Origin: Pseudoflavitalea rhizosphaerae
GTDB taxonomy: Bacteria > Bacteroidota > Bacteroidia > Chitinophagales > Chitinophagaceae
Direction: 5' to 3'
NCBI RefSeq assembly: GCF_003991355.1
Contig: NZ_RCSU01000010.1
Coordinates: 62,001-126,000, forward strand
DNA: 64,000 nucleotides
This document shows positions 52,578 through 62,055 of this stretch, one piece after another. A program made the translations under genes and the position numbers. Under the pieces are notes generated by a model. That model was not told where the DNA came from, ran no database searches, and worked only from the letters and a program-made list of their open reading frames with translations. The number at the start of each line of letters is the position of its first letter. The first letter of the stretch is position 1.

Positions 52578-53768
52578 CTAATAGAGTAAACCAAACATCC
52601 ATAGTGGAATCTTGTGCTCGTGCCCGATCTCGATACCGTCTGCCGCCACAAATGATTTTTTAAAATTTTTAACCTGTTGTTGCTGTTTGTCTTTACCACC
52701 TACTTCAAACATATCCCTACCTACAGCAAAATCACCCTCTGTGGTATAGGTAACTGGTTTTATTGCCTCTACCTGGTTGATAAAAAAACTTTCCCTTACA
52801 TTGCCAATGTTGGATTCTGCATAAGAGAGCGCATATTGCAGATTAGGATGATAAAGAAAAATTTTTTCAGGCTTCTGTAAAGCTCCTATGCCAGTGACAG
52901 AACTGTAAAGACTGTTAATGATTCGAAGATCTTCAAGATGATGTAAATAGCTGATCAGGGCATTACGTGATACTCCCGTCCTTTCGCTCAGTTTAGAAAT
53001 ATTGGGTTTGAATGGAGCTGATTCAGCAATGATATATAAGAGCTGACGGATCTTTTCAATACTTGCAGGAGTGATATCATGTAATGCGGGAAGATCTGCA
53101 CTTAGTGCGAGAGAAATAGTCTCTTCCAGCTTTTGCGGATACAGGTTTACATTTTCCAGGAAGTATGGATAATAACCATGTTTGAGATAATTAGAAAAAT
53201 GCTCCAGCGGCTTCACCGTTTGAATAATACTGCGCGCAACACCAACATGTTCCTTTAGCAAAGTCTCCCATTCCAGTTTTTTGTGCAAAACATTTGTTGT
53301 CAGAGCCAGGTACTCCCGAAAAGAAAGTCCTCTCAACTCATACATCACCGCGCGTCTGCTTAAGTCTCCCCTGGCTTTATCCAGGTGCATAATGGAAGAT
53401 CCTGTAAAAACAACTGAAAGTTCAGGCTGGTCATCGTATATATTCTTTAGTTCCTGCGACCACCCGGGGTATCGGTGAACTTCATCGAGCAAAAGATAAC
53501 GGCCGCCTAGCTTCACAAATTCATCAGCGAGGTCTACCAGATTGTTTTCAGTAAACCATAAATCATCTAAGCTTGTATATAAAACCTGATGATCCAATGG
53601 TAATTGTTTATGTGCATATTGCAACAAAAGTGTAGTCTTACCGGCACCTCTCGCACCTTTAATACCAATCATTCTGCTGGAGAAATCAATCTCGTCCAGA
53701 AGATGACGGCTGAATTTGTAAGTCATCTGGTCCAGTTTCTTAAAGGACTTCTCAAATAATTTTTCCAT
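52578..53768 (-). CDS. AAA+ ATPase of the DUF4143-containing archaeal-type family
   Basis: A 396-residue cytoplasmic ATPase. It has a P-loop GARGAGKT (38-45) and Walker B YLLLDEVHRYPGW. A sensor-like FTGSSIMHL and GLSFREYLALTT follow. The C-terminal half is a winged-helix-containing DUF4143 region (IRQLLYIIAESAPFKPNISK then SERTGVSRNALISYLHHLED) and ends with GKDKQQQQVKNF and IPLWMFGLLY. Role is unknown; such proteins are common as stand-alone ATPases in Bacteroidota. Three palindromes lie before the start. A frame extends 7 codons further upstream into the first palindrome, but the MEKLF start is preferred. Confidence 0.85.
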   Translation of the reverse strand: MEKLFEKSFKKLDQMTYKFSRHLLDEIDFSSRMIGIKGARGAGKTTLLLQYAHKQLPLDHQVLYTSLDDLWFTENNLVDLADEFVKLGGRYLLLDEVHRYPGWSQELKNIYDDQPELSVVFTGSSIMHLDKARGDLSRRAVMYELRGLSFREYLALTTNVLHKKLEWETLLKEHVGVARSIIQTVKPLEHFSNYLKHGYYPYFLENVNLYPQKLEETISLALSADLPALHDITPASIEKIRQLLYIIAESAPFKPNISKLSERTGVSRNALISYLHHLEDLRIINSLYSSVTGIGALQKPEKIFLYHPNLQYALSYAESNIGNVRESFFINQVEAIKPVTYTTEGDFAVGRDMFEVGGKDKQQQQVKNFKKSFVAADGIEIGHEHKIPLWMFGLLY

Positions 53769-53769
53769 A

Positions 53770-53854
53770 TTGCTCTTTACAAAGAGCAAAAATAGCCAAA
53801 ATTGCTCTTTACAAAGAGCAAAAACTTAAATAAATTGCTATATGGAAAGAGCAA
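53770..53854. promoter_or_regulatory. Three evenly spaced 20-bp palindromic sites
   Basis: TTGCTCTTTACAAAGAGCAA occurs exactly at 53770-53789 and 53802-53821. A degenerate third copy (TTGCTATATGGAAAGAGCAA) lies at 53835-53854. The copies begin 32 and 33 bp apart, about three helical turns, so they face the same side of the DNA. The first ends 1 bp before the ATPase start codon. They look like an operator array for a dimeric repressor, perhaps the winged-helix-bearing ATPase itself. Confidence 0.6.
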
Positions 53855-53952
53855 TTTTGCAAAATTGCATATAACAATCTAATAATCATACAATTAAAAG
53901 AAAAGTATTTTGTTAGCGGAATACATCAGTGATCAAAAAATCTGCAATTTTT

Positions 53953-53984
53953 TTGGATTCCCTGCAAATTGGATTCCCTGCAAA
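53953..53984. repeat. Tandem 16-bp duplication
   Basis: TTGGATTCCCTGCAAA is repeated exactly head-to-tail at 53953-53968 and 53969-53984. It lies in otherwise non-coding DNA upstream of the ATPase gene. Confidence 0.6.
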
Positions 53985-54244
53985 TATTAAAGGAAACAAA
54001 TAAAGGTTTAGATAACTATTTGCAACTACACACAAGTATTGGAGAACATGGAAGCATGTTTGTACGCATCGACAATATCGGCTATACTTATGGAAGACAT
54101 CATCTTTCTTATCGCCTCTTCACTTATACATTCACGTTATTACTAAAATATTTATCAATTTTCTTCCCATCTCAAATCCAAATCTATTCCTCCATTCGTA
54201 TATTGCTTTACGAAAAGTACATAGCGCATTTACATATCGTCTTG

Positions 54245-54354
54245 CTATAGGGTTGGGCCTACTTTTGTCTTCTGTTAATCGGCCGCCGAAAGGCGGGGCC
54301 TTGTCAGGGCCAGTGTTGCAGAAGGCAGGCAGGTATCAACCCTATAGTTTTTTT
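54245..54354 (+). ncRNA. Candidate structured RNA, about 103 nt plus a T-run
   Basis: The 11-bp closing arms CTATAGGGTTG (54245-54255) and CAACCCTATAG (54337-54347) pair exactly and are followed by seven T residues (54348-54354). Inside, TGTCTTCTG (54266-54274) can pair with CAGAAGGCA (54319-54327). The GGCCGCC-GAAA-GGCG hairpin (54281-54295) has a GNRA tetraloop, and a GCC extension at 54298-54300 extends it. Such nested pairing plus a T-run suggests a short transcribed RNA ending in a terminator-like 3' end. It does not fit SRP, tmRNA, RNase P or 6S patterns that I know. No reverse transcriptase is nearby. Confidence 0.5.
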
Positions 54355-54838
54355 ATGCCATCATCTGCAGGGTTCTTCAATGCTTACCTTCTCTTTATTT
54401 CATCTTTTATCAAACATGGACATTTTCAACTGACGTGCTAACACTGCACAGTACAGGGTTTACCACCCAGGCATCCCCTGCCCCATTTATTATCTCACCC
54501 AAAAATTCAATGCAAATATGTAAAGAAGAGGTATTTGAAAACTGCGATGAATGCGCCGCAAACTCCGGGCAATTGAAGATGAAAAGAAATTCCACAAACA
54601 TCGCAATCAGGAAATGTTCGATACCCTGATCAAAGCAATCTGTTTATTGCGTCCCGTACTGAGTCGGTTCCGCGATCATGATTACATTGGTGTGAAATGT
54701 GCACACACTTATACGGTACGTCATTTCAATTATCCGAACAGTGAGTTCGCGGAAAAAATCATAAAGATGCGCCCGGCATCATCGGCGAGTTGCAGGTTAT
54801 GAACAGGCTGCTGGCAGCTCCTTGATTAAATCAATACA
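54355..54838. other. Mostly non-coding stretch before the lipoprotein gene
   Basis: No gene with a recognisable family is seen. A plus-strand frame at 54551-54802 (RRKLRAIEDEKKFHKHRNQE then FDTLIKAICLLRPVLSRFRD) has coding-like composition but no recognisable domain; it may be a remnant. Nothing else was found. Confidence 0.4.
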
Positions 54839-55603
54839 TTAACTCTTGTATTCAATTACTGCGCAATTATCGCAAACCAGGCCCGTCAACACGATCTCAG
54901 GTTCGAAGTTCAATGTGATTTCTGTTCCGGATTCATTATTGATAAGATTTTTCAGGGTCAGATAGTTACCCTGATATCTCGCTTTCACTTTATACCTTCC
55001 AAGGGGAATATCCATTAATTTGAAATAAGAATAAGTTTGCGGGGCGCCGCCTCTTTTGGTGATGGTCTGCCCGGTAGAGCCATCTACCAGCGGACCATCA
55101 GGCGTAAGAATGAAATCTACATTTTCTGCCAGGATATCGCTACCGATCTCACTTTGAAGCTGTATCCAGGAGCCATAGAAACTGGTATTCGATTCAGGAC
55201 GCTGCCCCGTGAGCTTCCAGGAGAAATTGCGCACGGCGCCATCTGATGTAAAGCCGTCATTATTATCGGGCTGTAAATGGAATTTATAATTTTTTCCATT
55301 ATAGTTTTTACTGAAAGTTGCCGAAGCCGACCAGGTAAAATGGCCGTTCAATTTTACTTTGTATTTACCTGCTGCATCGGAATTGGCAAGCAGGTTGGAA
55401 TTGTAGATCATGGTATTGTCGATCACTACTTCAGCGCCTGCAATGGGTTTGCCCTGCGTGTCTGTAATAGCGCCTGTTACATACCCTTTGTTGCCGGAGT
55501 TGCTTTCATCGCTGTCTTTATTGCTGCAGGCTAGTATGAGCAGCACAAACCCTGCTGCGCAGGCGCACATCGTTTTCCTTAACGGATAACTTACTCTTTT
55601 CAT
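54839..55603 (-). CDS. Lipoprotein with carboxypeptidase-regulatory-like domain
   Basis: The 254-residue protein has a lipoprotein signal (CAAGFVLLILACSN). Then comes YVTGAITDTQGKPIAGAEVV, a beta-sandwich regulatory-like domain also found in SusC proteins and surface enzymes, and a second part with VDFILTPDGPLVDGSTGQTI and YFKLMDIPLGRYKVKARYQG. It should be attached to the outer membrane. Function unknown. It is transcribed leftwards, as is the giant T9SS gene upstream of it. Confidence 0.75.
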   Translation of the reverse strand: MKRVSYPLRKTMCACAAGFVLLILACSNKDSDESNSGNKGYVTGAITDTQGKPIAGAEVVIDNTMIYNSNLLANSDAAGKYKVKLNGHFTWSASATFSKNYNGKNYKFHLQPDNNDGFTSDGAVRNFSWKLTGQRPESNTSFYGSWIQLQSEIGSDILAENVDFILTPDGPLVDGSTGQTITKRGGAPQTYSYFKLMDIPLGRYKVKARYQGNYLTLKNLINNESGTEITLNFEPEIVLTGLVCDNCAVIEYKS

Positions 55604-55762
55604 ATTGGTGAATTGATGATAATAAAATTACCGGCAGAAATCTGCTCCTGTAGAGGATTCCGGTTGCCCAATATTAACATGAAGCCGCTGGGCGTAAATC
55701 GAAACACCACTGAACCACCCAAATCTGCCGATGATCCGTACAACTATCTTACCCGGTCAAAG

Positions 55763-55795
55763 AAAAAAAACGGCGCCTCAGAAGAGACACCGTTT
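55763..55795 (-). terminator. Strong intrinsic terminator of the giant T9SS gene
   Basis: On the minus strand AAACGGTGTCTC and GAGGCGCCGTTT pair over 12 bp (two wobbles) with a TTCT loop and an eight-T run after it. It starts 21 bp after the stop of the T9SS gene. Confidence 0.8.
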
Positions 55796-55816
55796 TCTTT
55801 AAACCTACTGGTCTTT

Positions 55817-58800
55817 CTAATCCTTCACCAGTCTTGCCGGTTGGCTGGTACCATCCTGGGCAATAACCTGAACCAGGTAAATACCGGTCACGAGATTGCT
55901 CACAGGCAATGATAACACACCTGCAGCTGACTGTGCGTAATCCTTGCGAAGTACCTGGCTACCCGTTAGGGTATAAACCACTACTGACTTCACAGGTTTA
56001 CTGCTGTTGATGTACAGGATACTGGACGCAGGGTTGGGATATATTTTCAGACTGCTGTTTGCAGATGTACATTTCACAGTAGCGCGAACAATACTGCTAT
56101 ATTCATATCGTCCATCGATATCCACCATTTTGAGCCTGTAGCTCCAGTTACCATTGCCGGTTTCTGCATCCTGGTAGTTATAATAGATACGATTGAATTC
56201 ATAGTTTACCTTCTTCACGGCAACATAACTTCCACCGTTCAGGCTTCTTTCAACAATAAAGTGAGAGAAGTTGGAAGCTGATTCCACTTTCCAGTTGAGG
56301 GTAACGCCGCAATCCTTGCTGGTAGCAGTAAACGAAGAAAGCGTTACCGGCAATATATCCAGGTTCTCTATGCGCAGGAGGGCCTGTGCGGTAGAGGTAC
56401 AACCATTACCATCTGTTACAGACAAGGAATAAGTATAAGTGCCCAGTCTGTTTTCTGTAGGCATAGCATTGTTGATATATGGATCGTTCACTTTGTTGGC
56501 TGGCGTCCAGTTATACGTGTAACTGCCTGCAGCCGGATTCACCTGTGGGTTGAAGGATGGCGCAGGTGTTCCGAATTTAGTAGTAACATCTGCAATGGAC
56601 ACTGTTGGGGCAGGTGTTGGATTAACACCAACAACAGCGTCGGCAGTAGCCACACATCCATTTTCATGTACCGCAGTGAGTGTATATGAAGAAGTACCGG
56701 TTACATTGCTCACCTGTGTAGTGGCGGCAAAAGGATCTGCAAGATTGGTAGCAGGGCTCCAGCTATAGCTCACGCCAGCAGCAGGTGTTACCCCGATGTT
56801 GGCAGATGCATTTTCACATACGGTTTGAACAGGCATCGCAGGTAAACTGAACGCACGTACAGTTACATTAACAGTTGAAGTATTGATACATCCTCCTATA
56901 TCCTGTGAACAGGTAAAGGTAAACACCCGGCCAACCAAAGCACTGGCTCCTGCATCAGCCACAGAAGGCGTAAACACAGGACTGGGGCCAGTCGTTACAG
57001 GGAATGATCCTGCATCCGGAGTAGGTGTAACGGTCCAGGTACAGGTTCCAACATTACCTGGATCGCCCAACATTACACTGCTTCCTGCACAAACAACGGT
57101 AGCACTTCCTGCATTGGGGGGAGTGGTAGTTGCCGTTAATATGGTTGTTGCAGTATCATAACATCCATCCACATCACGAACAACCAATGTGTATTGAGCA
57201 GATGTTGTTGGATTGGCCAATACAGCAGGATTGATAATGGCAGGGTTAGACACGGATAATTCCGGGCTCCATGTATATGTATCGATAGTACCTGTAACAG
57301 AGGCATTATTGCCCAGGTTATACAGCGCATCAGAAGTACAGACAGATGCATCAGTCATGGTGATTTCCGGACCACCAACGGTAACCGTTACTGTACCGCT
57401 CTTGGTACAGACAGGCACATTGGCAGCATCATAATAGGTAACCACCAATGTATAGGTTTGTGTAGCTGTTGGATTTGCGACTGGCTGTGCAACCGTTGTG
57501 CTGCTCAGTCCTGCTGCAGGGCTCCATGCAAAAGTAACATTGCCATTCATTGGGTTACCAATCACAGCGGAAGTACCGCGACAGATAGCGGTATCTCTCA
57601 GGGTTGTCAGTACAGGATTGTCATCCACTACGATATGAACAGTTGAATCCTTGAAACAACCGCTCTCGGTATCTGTAGCACGCAGCGTGAAGTCCTGTGT
57701 TATAGCTACCAACACTTTCGGTTGTGCAGATGTGTTAGTAGTACCATCCTGGTAACTCGCAACAGCCGGAGTCCAGGAATAAGTATAATTGGGGCGGGCA
57801 GGTGAGCCCAACTGAATTACCGCATTGCTGCAGGTTATCCAGTCAGCGCCGGGATCAGCTACCACGGCAGCAACTTTTACGGTAGCTGTATCACGCATTG
57901 AACAGCCAGATGTTGGCTCCTTCACTACAACCAAATAATTGGTAGTTACAGCAGGACTTACCGTTGGGTTGGAAGCGTACCGGTCTGAAGGATCCACACT
58001 TGTCCATGAGTATGAATAGCCAGCTACTGCAGCCTGCCCGATATTTACCGGGGTAGCCTCGCAGATTACATGGTCCTGTGCAGTGAAGGTAGGCAATGCC
58101 CAGCTGGCTCCATTCACACGAATGGTTTTTGAACAGCGGCTATTGGGATTGTTTTTACTAGCAACAGTTACTGTAACATCCCTCTCGACATTATCGGTAA
58201 GGGTAATGATGGGCCCTGTGGTAGAAGAGATCCCTCCCGCAGGAGCAGAAGACCAGGTGTAAGTCCAGTCGTTTGTATTCAGGTTTGATGGTGCTGCGCG
58301 AAGTGTAACTGCGCCGAATGCCGTACTTGGGCAACTGTGATCTGCAATCACCTCGATGCTGTCCAAAGCACAGGCAGCTGCATCTCCACAAACAGGAACA
58401 GTTACCAAATCAAAGCAACTGGTTCCGAGATAAGACATAGTGACACGATAAACAGTAGGGCCGCCGAGCGACTCAGATACTGTGGTAGTGGCAGTATTGG
58501 TGGCTCCTGTAATAGTACCGGTACCGGATACCACTTCCCACAGGAATGTTTTACCGGTTACAGCTGGCATGGGATCACCAGCACCAACAGTACGGGGTCC
58601 GCAAATCCTGCTATCGCCTGCATCAACATTGAGCTGATACACGGTTACATCATCAGTAAATGAACAGCCGCCACTGGCAGCAGTAAGCGTATAAGTGATG
58701 GGGTTAGGCGTTGCATCTCCTGAGCCAGGATCATAAGTTGCTGTGCTGGCATTGGTTGCATTCAGGTAATTACCAGGGCTCCATGTATAAGAGAAACCTG

Positions 58801-59725
58801 CTTCGGCAGCATTTCCTAAAACTGCTGTAGATCCTTTGCAAACAGCAACATCATTGCCGGCAAAGTTGGCTGTAACAGGACCAGCAACTATGCTGACATT
58901 CACATCATCAGTTGTGGTGCAGGTACCGCCACCGGTAATGGGAACGGTCATTTCCAGTGAATAGGTCTGAGCCGTAGTTGGACTAGCCAATGGCTGAGCG
59001 ATAGTTACATCAGACAGATCGGTAGCTGGCGTCCAGGCATACACCATACCGGCAACACCTGCAGGAGGTGCAACACCTAAACGAACTGGCTTGCCCGCGC
59101 AAACAATTGCATCCGGGCCTGCATTGGCTGCATATGCATTCACTACCACCTGTCCTTTTTGTTCGCAACCATTATTATCAGTAACTGTCAGCGTATATAC
59201 GCTATGGGTAGTTGGAGTAACGGTAGCAGTATTGGTTATGCTGCCGATGCCATTATCCCATGAATAAGTATAAGGAGTAGCGCCTCCGGAAACAGTGGCC
59301 TCGATATTAACAGGAGATCCAACACAGGTGGTGTAAGCGCTGGAAGTAATAACCGGGCTATTGTTGGCCCCAACCACCACTTCGGCAACTGCTGAAGTAC
59401 TGACAGGCGTTTCACCGCAGCCTGCTGCCGGCAACACAATCCTTCGGTAGTAGCGTGTTTCAGCCAATGAAGGAGGCGAATAATCCTTTAAAGTTCCGGC
59501 AGCCCCTGAGATATTTGTCCAGGGACCTGCAGCAGCAGTGGCCGTCTGCCATTGATACCTGGCAGAGATCTCAGTTTGTGGAATAGTTACTCCACCCCTG
59601 ATCAGTGTTGGCATATCTGAAGAGGGCAGCGCTACTTTATTACCGGTAAGCGCCTGTGTGAAGCCACCGCCACAGATCGTCTGGGTCAACGGCGAGATAT
59701 CATTCTGTGTTGGCAATGAAGGGCA
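55817..59725 (-). pseudogene. C-terminal piece of a giant T9SS surface protein, cut off by an in-frame TAG
   Basis: About 1300 residues that lack a signal peptide and a sensible start: the frame begins immediately after the TAG at 59726-59728, in the same reading frame as the upstream piece. It contains about a dozen Ig/PKD-like modules with repeated signatures (VICAGKPVRLGV then YAWTPATDLSDVTIAQPLAS; AICRGTSAVIGN then FAWSPAAGLSSTTVAQPVAN; TVCENASANIGV and so on). A fibronectin-like strand pair follows (LNWKVESASNFSHFIVERSL), then a T9SS type A sorting domain (LKIYPNPASSILYINSSKPV, VTGIYLVQVIAQDG). Together with the upstream 543 residues it would be an 1846-residue protein. Without readthrough it is not made with a secretion signal. 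Confidence 0.75.
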
Positions 59726-61357
59726 CTAAACAAAACTTACCATTTGAACTTCAGCACCATTCGGTGATCCCAGCATGGGTTCTGTAAGAGGATAATGATT
59801 TAATACAGATGCATTGTGAACACCGGCAGTATAGATCCTGTTATTGGAGGCTGCCAGAAATGTTTGTTGTCCACCCGTACCCTGACCTGTTAGCCTGTAC
59901 GTTCCATAGGTAAGTTTGCCTTCAGGAGAAAAAACAGCCAGGTAATTACCAAAATTATTTGTTCTGATAGTTCCATCTGTGGTGATACTGGTAGTAATGT
60001 TCAAAGTGGAAGTCATACAAACTGCCCGTCCATCGATAACATCCAATGCCTGTCCCACGCTTGCGAGCGATCTGGCTCCTACTCCATACCGGATAGCATA
60101 CAAAGGTTGTCCGCTGGCAGGATTCAAACGGGCAATATAGTTGCCGCCAGTTGATGATGCATCTGTTACATTCATAACAGGAAGGCCTCCTACATTGGAG
60201 CCATGCACAAAAACAGAACCGCTGTTGAATTTGATCGGTGAGATGGTAGCACTGGCGCCTACTCCAGCTACCACGGTACTAAATACAGTAGCACCAGCAT
60301 TATTGAATTTGGTAACCACATGGTACCTGACAGAACCGGTAGTGCTGGTCCCGTCTGTTGTTGAGTAGTTAGCGGAAGGTGTGGTGCCTGCTATAAAAAC
60401 TTCACCATTATTTACAAGCACATTAAAGCTGTTCTCTTCAGCGCCACTTCCCCCGATTACCCTTCTGTATGCAGTGGAGCCATCCGCGTTGAGCTTAACG
60501 ATCCCCCAATCAGCGCCGTTAGCAGCATTATAAGGATCACCGGTTGTAATGGCGAAATTATTATCCGCTGTAACCAGGCAGCCAAACGCAACAGTTCCAT
60601 TGTGTACTGCCAGGCTTACAACTCCGGATTGAGCTCCTCCACCAGTAGCATTACCTGTATAAGTACTGTAAACCACAGATCCGTTTGACGTGAGCTTGGT
60701 GACAACATGGTCATATTGCACATTGAACGCTGGCCCGGTTGTTACAGGTACATCCGGAGAGTTGGTAGCATAAACAACATACGCAAATCCGTTTTCTGCA
60801 ACAATGCCATAACCTTTTTGATCTTCGCCGGATCCACCCAGGTAGGTGAGGGTCTCAATCGCACCGGAACTGGCATTCAATACAACATATAGTGCATCGG
60901 CAGTGCCGCCGTTGTAGGTGCTGCCATCTGTTGTTGGTAGACCAGGGGTACTGGTGCCATTGATCAGATAAAGCTTTCCATTGTCATAAGCTATCTTGTC
61001 GGCGCCAATATATTGCCCGGTGCTGGTAGTCAGAAAGCGGCTCCACACAATACCACCGGAAGCTGAAAACTTTATCAGCATTGGCTTAAGCGGAGTTGCA
61101 GGAGGCGTTCCAGGAATGGTAGGCGTAAATGAAGTAGGTACGGAATTGAAATTTGCCACCATATAACTGTTGCCGGCCTCATCGGTAACCAGTCCCTGAA
61201 CAGCATCTGTACTTGGGCTGGTAAACACCCGGCTGTAATTCACATATGCCTGACCGTAAGTTTGACCTGAAAATAAAATCGCGATGAAAAAAGGAATGAA
61301 GAGAAGCCTGTGCTTCCATAATAGCAACAGACGCCTGGACGGGTAGAGTTTTGTCAT
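59726..61357 (-). CDS. N-terminal piece of the giant T9SS protein (SBBP-repeat beta-propeller)
   Basis: 543 residues starting with a signal peptide (LLFIPFFIAILFSGQTYGQA). It then carries SBBP-type repeat units, each with a strand and a K-x-(D/N)-x-x-G or GG-x-G segment: VLNASSGAIETLTYLGGSGED, VTKLTSNGSVVYSTYTG, VKLNADGSTAYRRVIGGSGA. This makes a beta-propeller-like domain. It stops at TAG with no T9SS sorting domain, and the downstream frame is the same frame. So a nonsense change has split one gene, or the stop is read through. Alternatively the two pieces are separate genes, but the lack of a signal in the second piece argues against this. Confidence 0.8.
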   Translation of the reverse strand: MTKLYPSRRLLLLWKHRLLFIPFFIAILFSGQTYGQAYVNYSRVFTSPSTDAVQGLVTDEAGNSYMVANFNSVPTSFTPTIPGTPPATPLKPMLIKFSASGGIVWSRFLTTSTGQYIGADKIAYDNGKLYLINGTSTPGLPTTDGSTYNGGTADALYVVLNASSGAIETLTYLGGSGEDQKGYGIVAENGFAYVVYATNSPDVPVTTGPAFNVQYDHVVTKLTSNGSVVYSTYTGNATGGGAQSGVVSLAVHNGTVAFGCLVTADNNFAITTGDPYNAANGADWGIVKLNADGSTAYRRVIGGSGAEENSFNVLVNNGEVFIAGTTPSANYSTTDGTSTTGSVRYHVVTKFNNAGATVFSTVVAGVGASATISPIKFNSGSVFVHGSNVGGLPVMNVTDASSTGGNYIARLNPASGQPLYAIRYGVGARSLASVGQALDVIDGRAVCMTSTLNITTSITTDGTIRTNNFGNYLAVFSPEGKLTYGTYRLTGQGTGGQQTFLAASNNRIYTAGVHNASVLNHYPLTEPMLGSPNGAEVQMVSFV

Positions 61358-61722
61358 TTTGGACTTTTATATATTTTTTTAAGGATATAAGATGTTTTTA
61401 TGCCGATGGCATTCAAACAGATAAACAACATCAGACAAACGGGTGAAAAAACTTGCCTGAATGCTGCGAATATTCAGCAAATACGGTCAAATAATATATA
61501 TCATACGTAGGTTGTTTTCTATCTTATTGTAGTACTCATGCTACATCTTTTATCAATGAGGAAAAACGGATTCTTTGCGAAAACTGTTTCAATGCCGGAC
61601 TGGCTCCGGGCTTCCCCTGCATGTTGGGAAAGGCTTGTATTTATTGACAGGCTTATTTTTTATTGTTATCTTTCCGAATACCAGCCCCGGTAAACTCAAA
61701 ATTCTTGCATCCATTAACGCCC
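61358..61722. other. Divergent promoter region between the two giant genes
   Basis: About 365 bp. On the plus strand TTGACA (61644-61649) and TATCTTTC (61667-61674) are spaced like -33 and -7 elements of this phylum, upstream of the ATG at 61723; the -7 differs from TAnnTTTG by one base. No coding frame is convincing. Confidence 0.35.
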
Positions 61723-62055
61723 ATGTTTTCAGCTTATAGAATCCCTGCCTGGTGCCTGTTCCTGTTTTTTGCTGGAAGTGTAAGCTATGCCCAGCCTACG
61801 GTTACACCTTCCTTTTCTATTCCGGACACCATCTGTATAAACAATAATCTCACAATTACCAACACCACCGTTGGAGCACAAACGTATTTCTGGAATTTTT
61901 GTGTAGCTGATCTGAAGCAGGCGCCTATCGGCACCAATCTCGGTAATATCGGAGGTAATCTGAACATGCCTGTATTTATGGATTATGCACAGTATAACGG
62001 TAACTGGTATGGTTTCTCTGTGAATTTCGGAAATGGGACTTTGGTCCGCCCATGA
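61723..62055 (+). CDS. N-terminal fragment of a T9SS/PKD-type surface protein (frameshifted)
   Basis: 110 residues with a signal peptide (AWCLFLFFAGSVSYAQ), then TVTPSFSIPDTICINNN and the first beta-propeller-like repeat. The frame ends at TGA 62053-62055. At 62049-62051 a CCC can be read as CC: dropping one C gives LVRHDFGNSLLN, which restores the repeat pattern, so the natural frame continues as the downstream piece. The ATG at 61723 starts the signal peptide; a frame from 61663 is not preferred. Confidence 0.75.
   Translation: MFSAYRIPAWCLFLFFAGSVSYAQPTVTPSFSIPDTICINNNLTITNTTVGAQTYFWNFCVADLKQAPIGTNLGNIGGNLNMPVFMDYAQYNGNWYGFSVNFGNGTLVRP

Noticed and set aside
54245-54347. Identity of the structured element as SRP (4.5S) RNA
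   Set aside because: The element has GTCAGG and GCAG-like words, but the expected apical GGAA loop between paired TCC/GGA arms is absent.
54245-54347. Identity as a retron ncRNA (paired ends)
   Set aside because: No reverse transcriptase gene lies within reach on either side.
54551-54802. 83-codon frame in the island left of the lipoprotein gene
   Set aside because: Coding-like composition but no recognisable domain, and no partner gene; kept only as a possible remnant.
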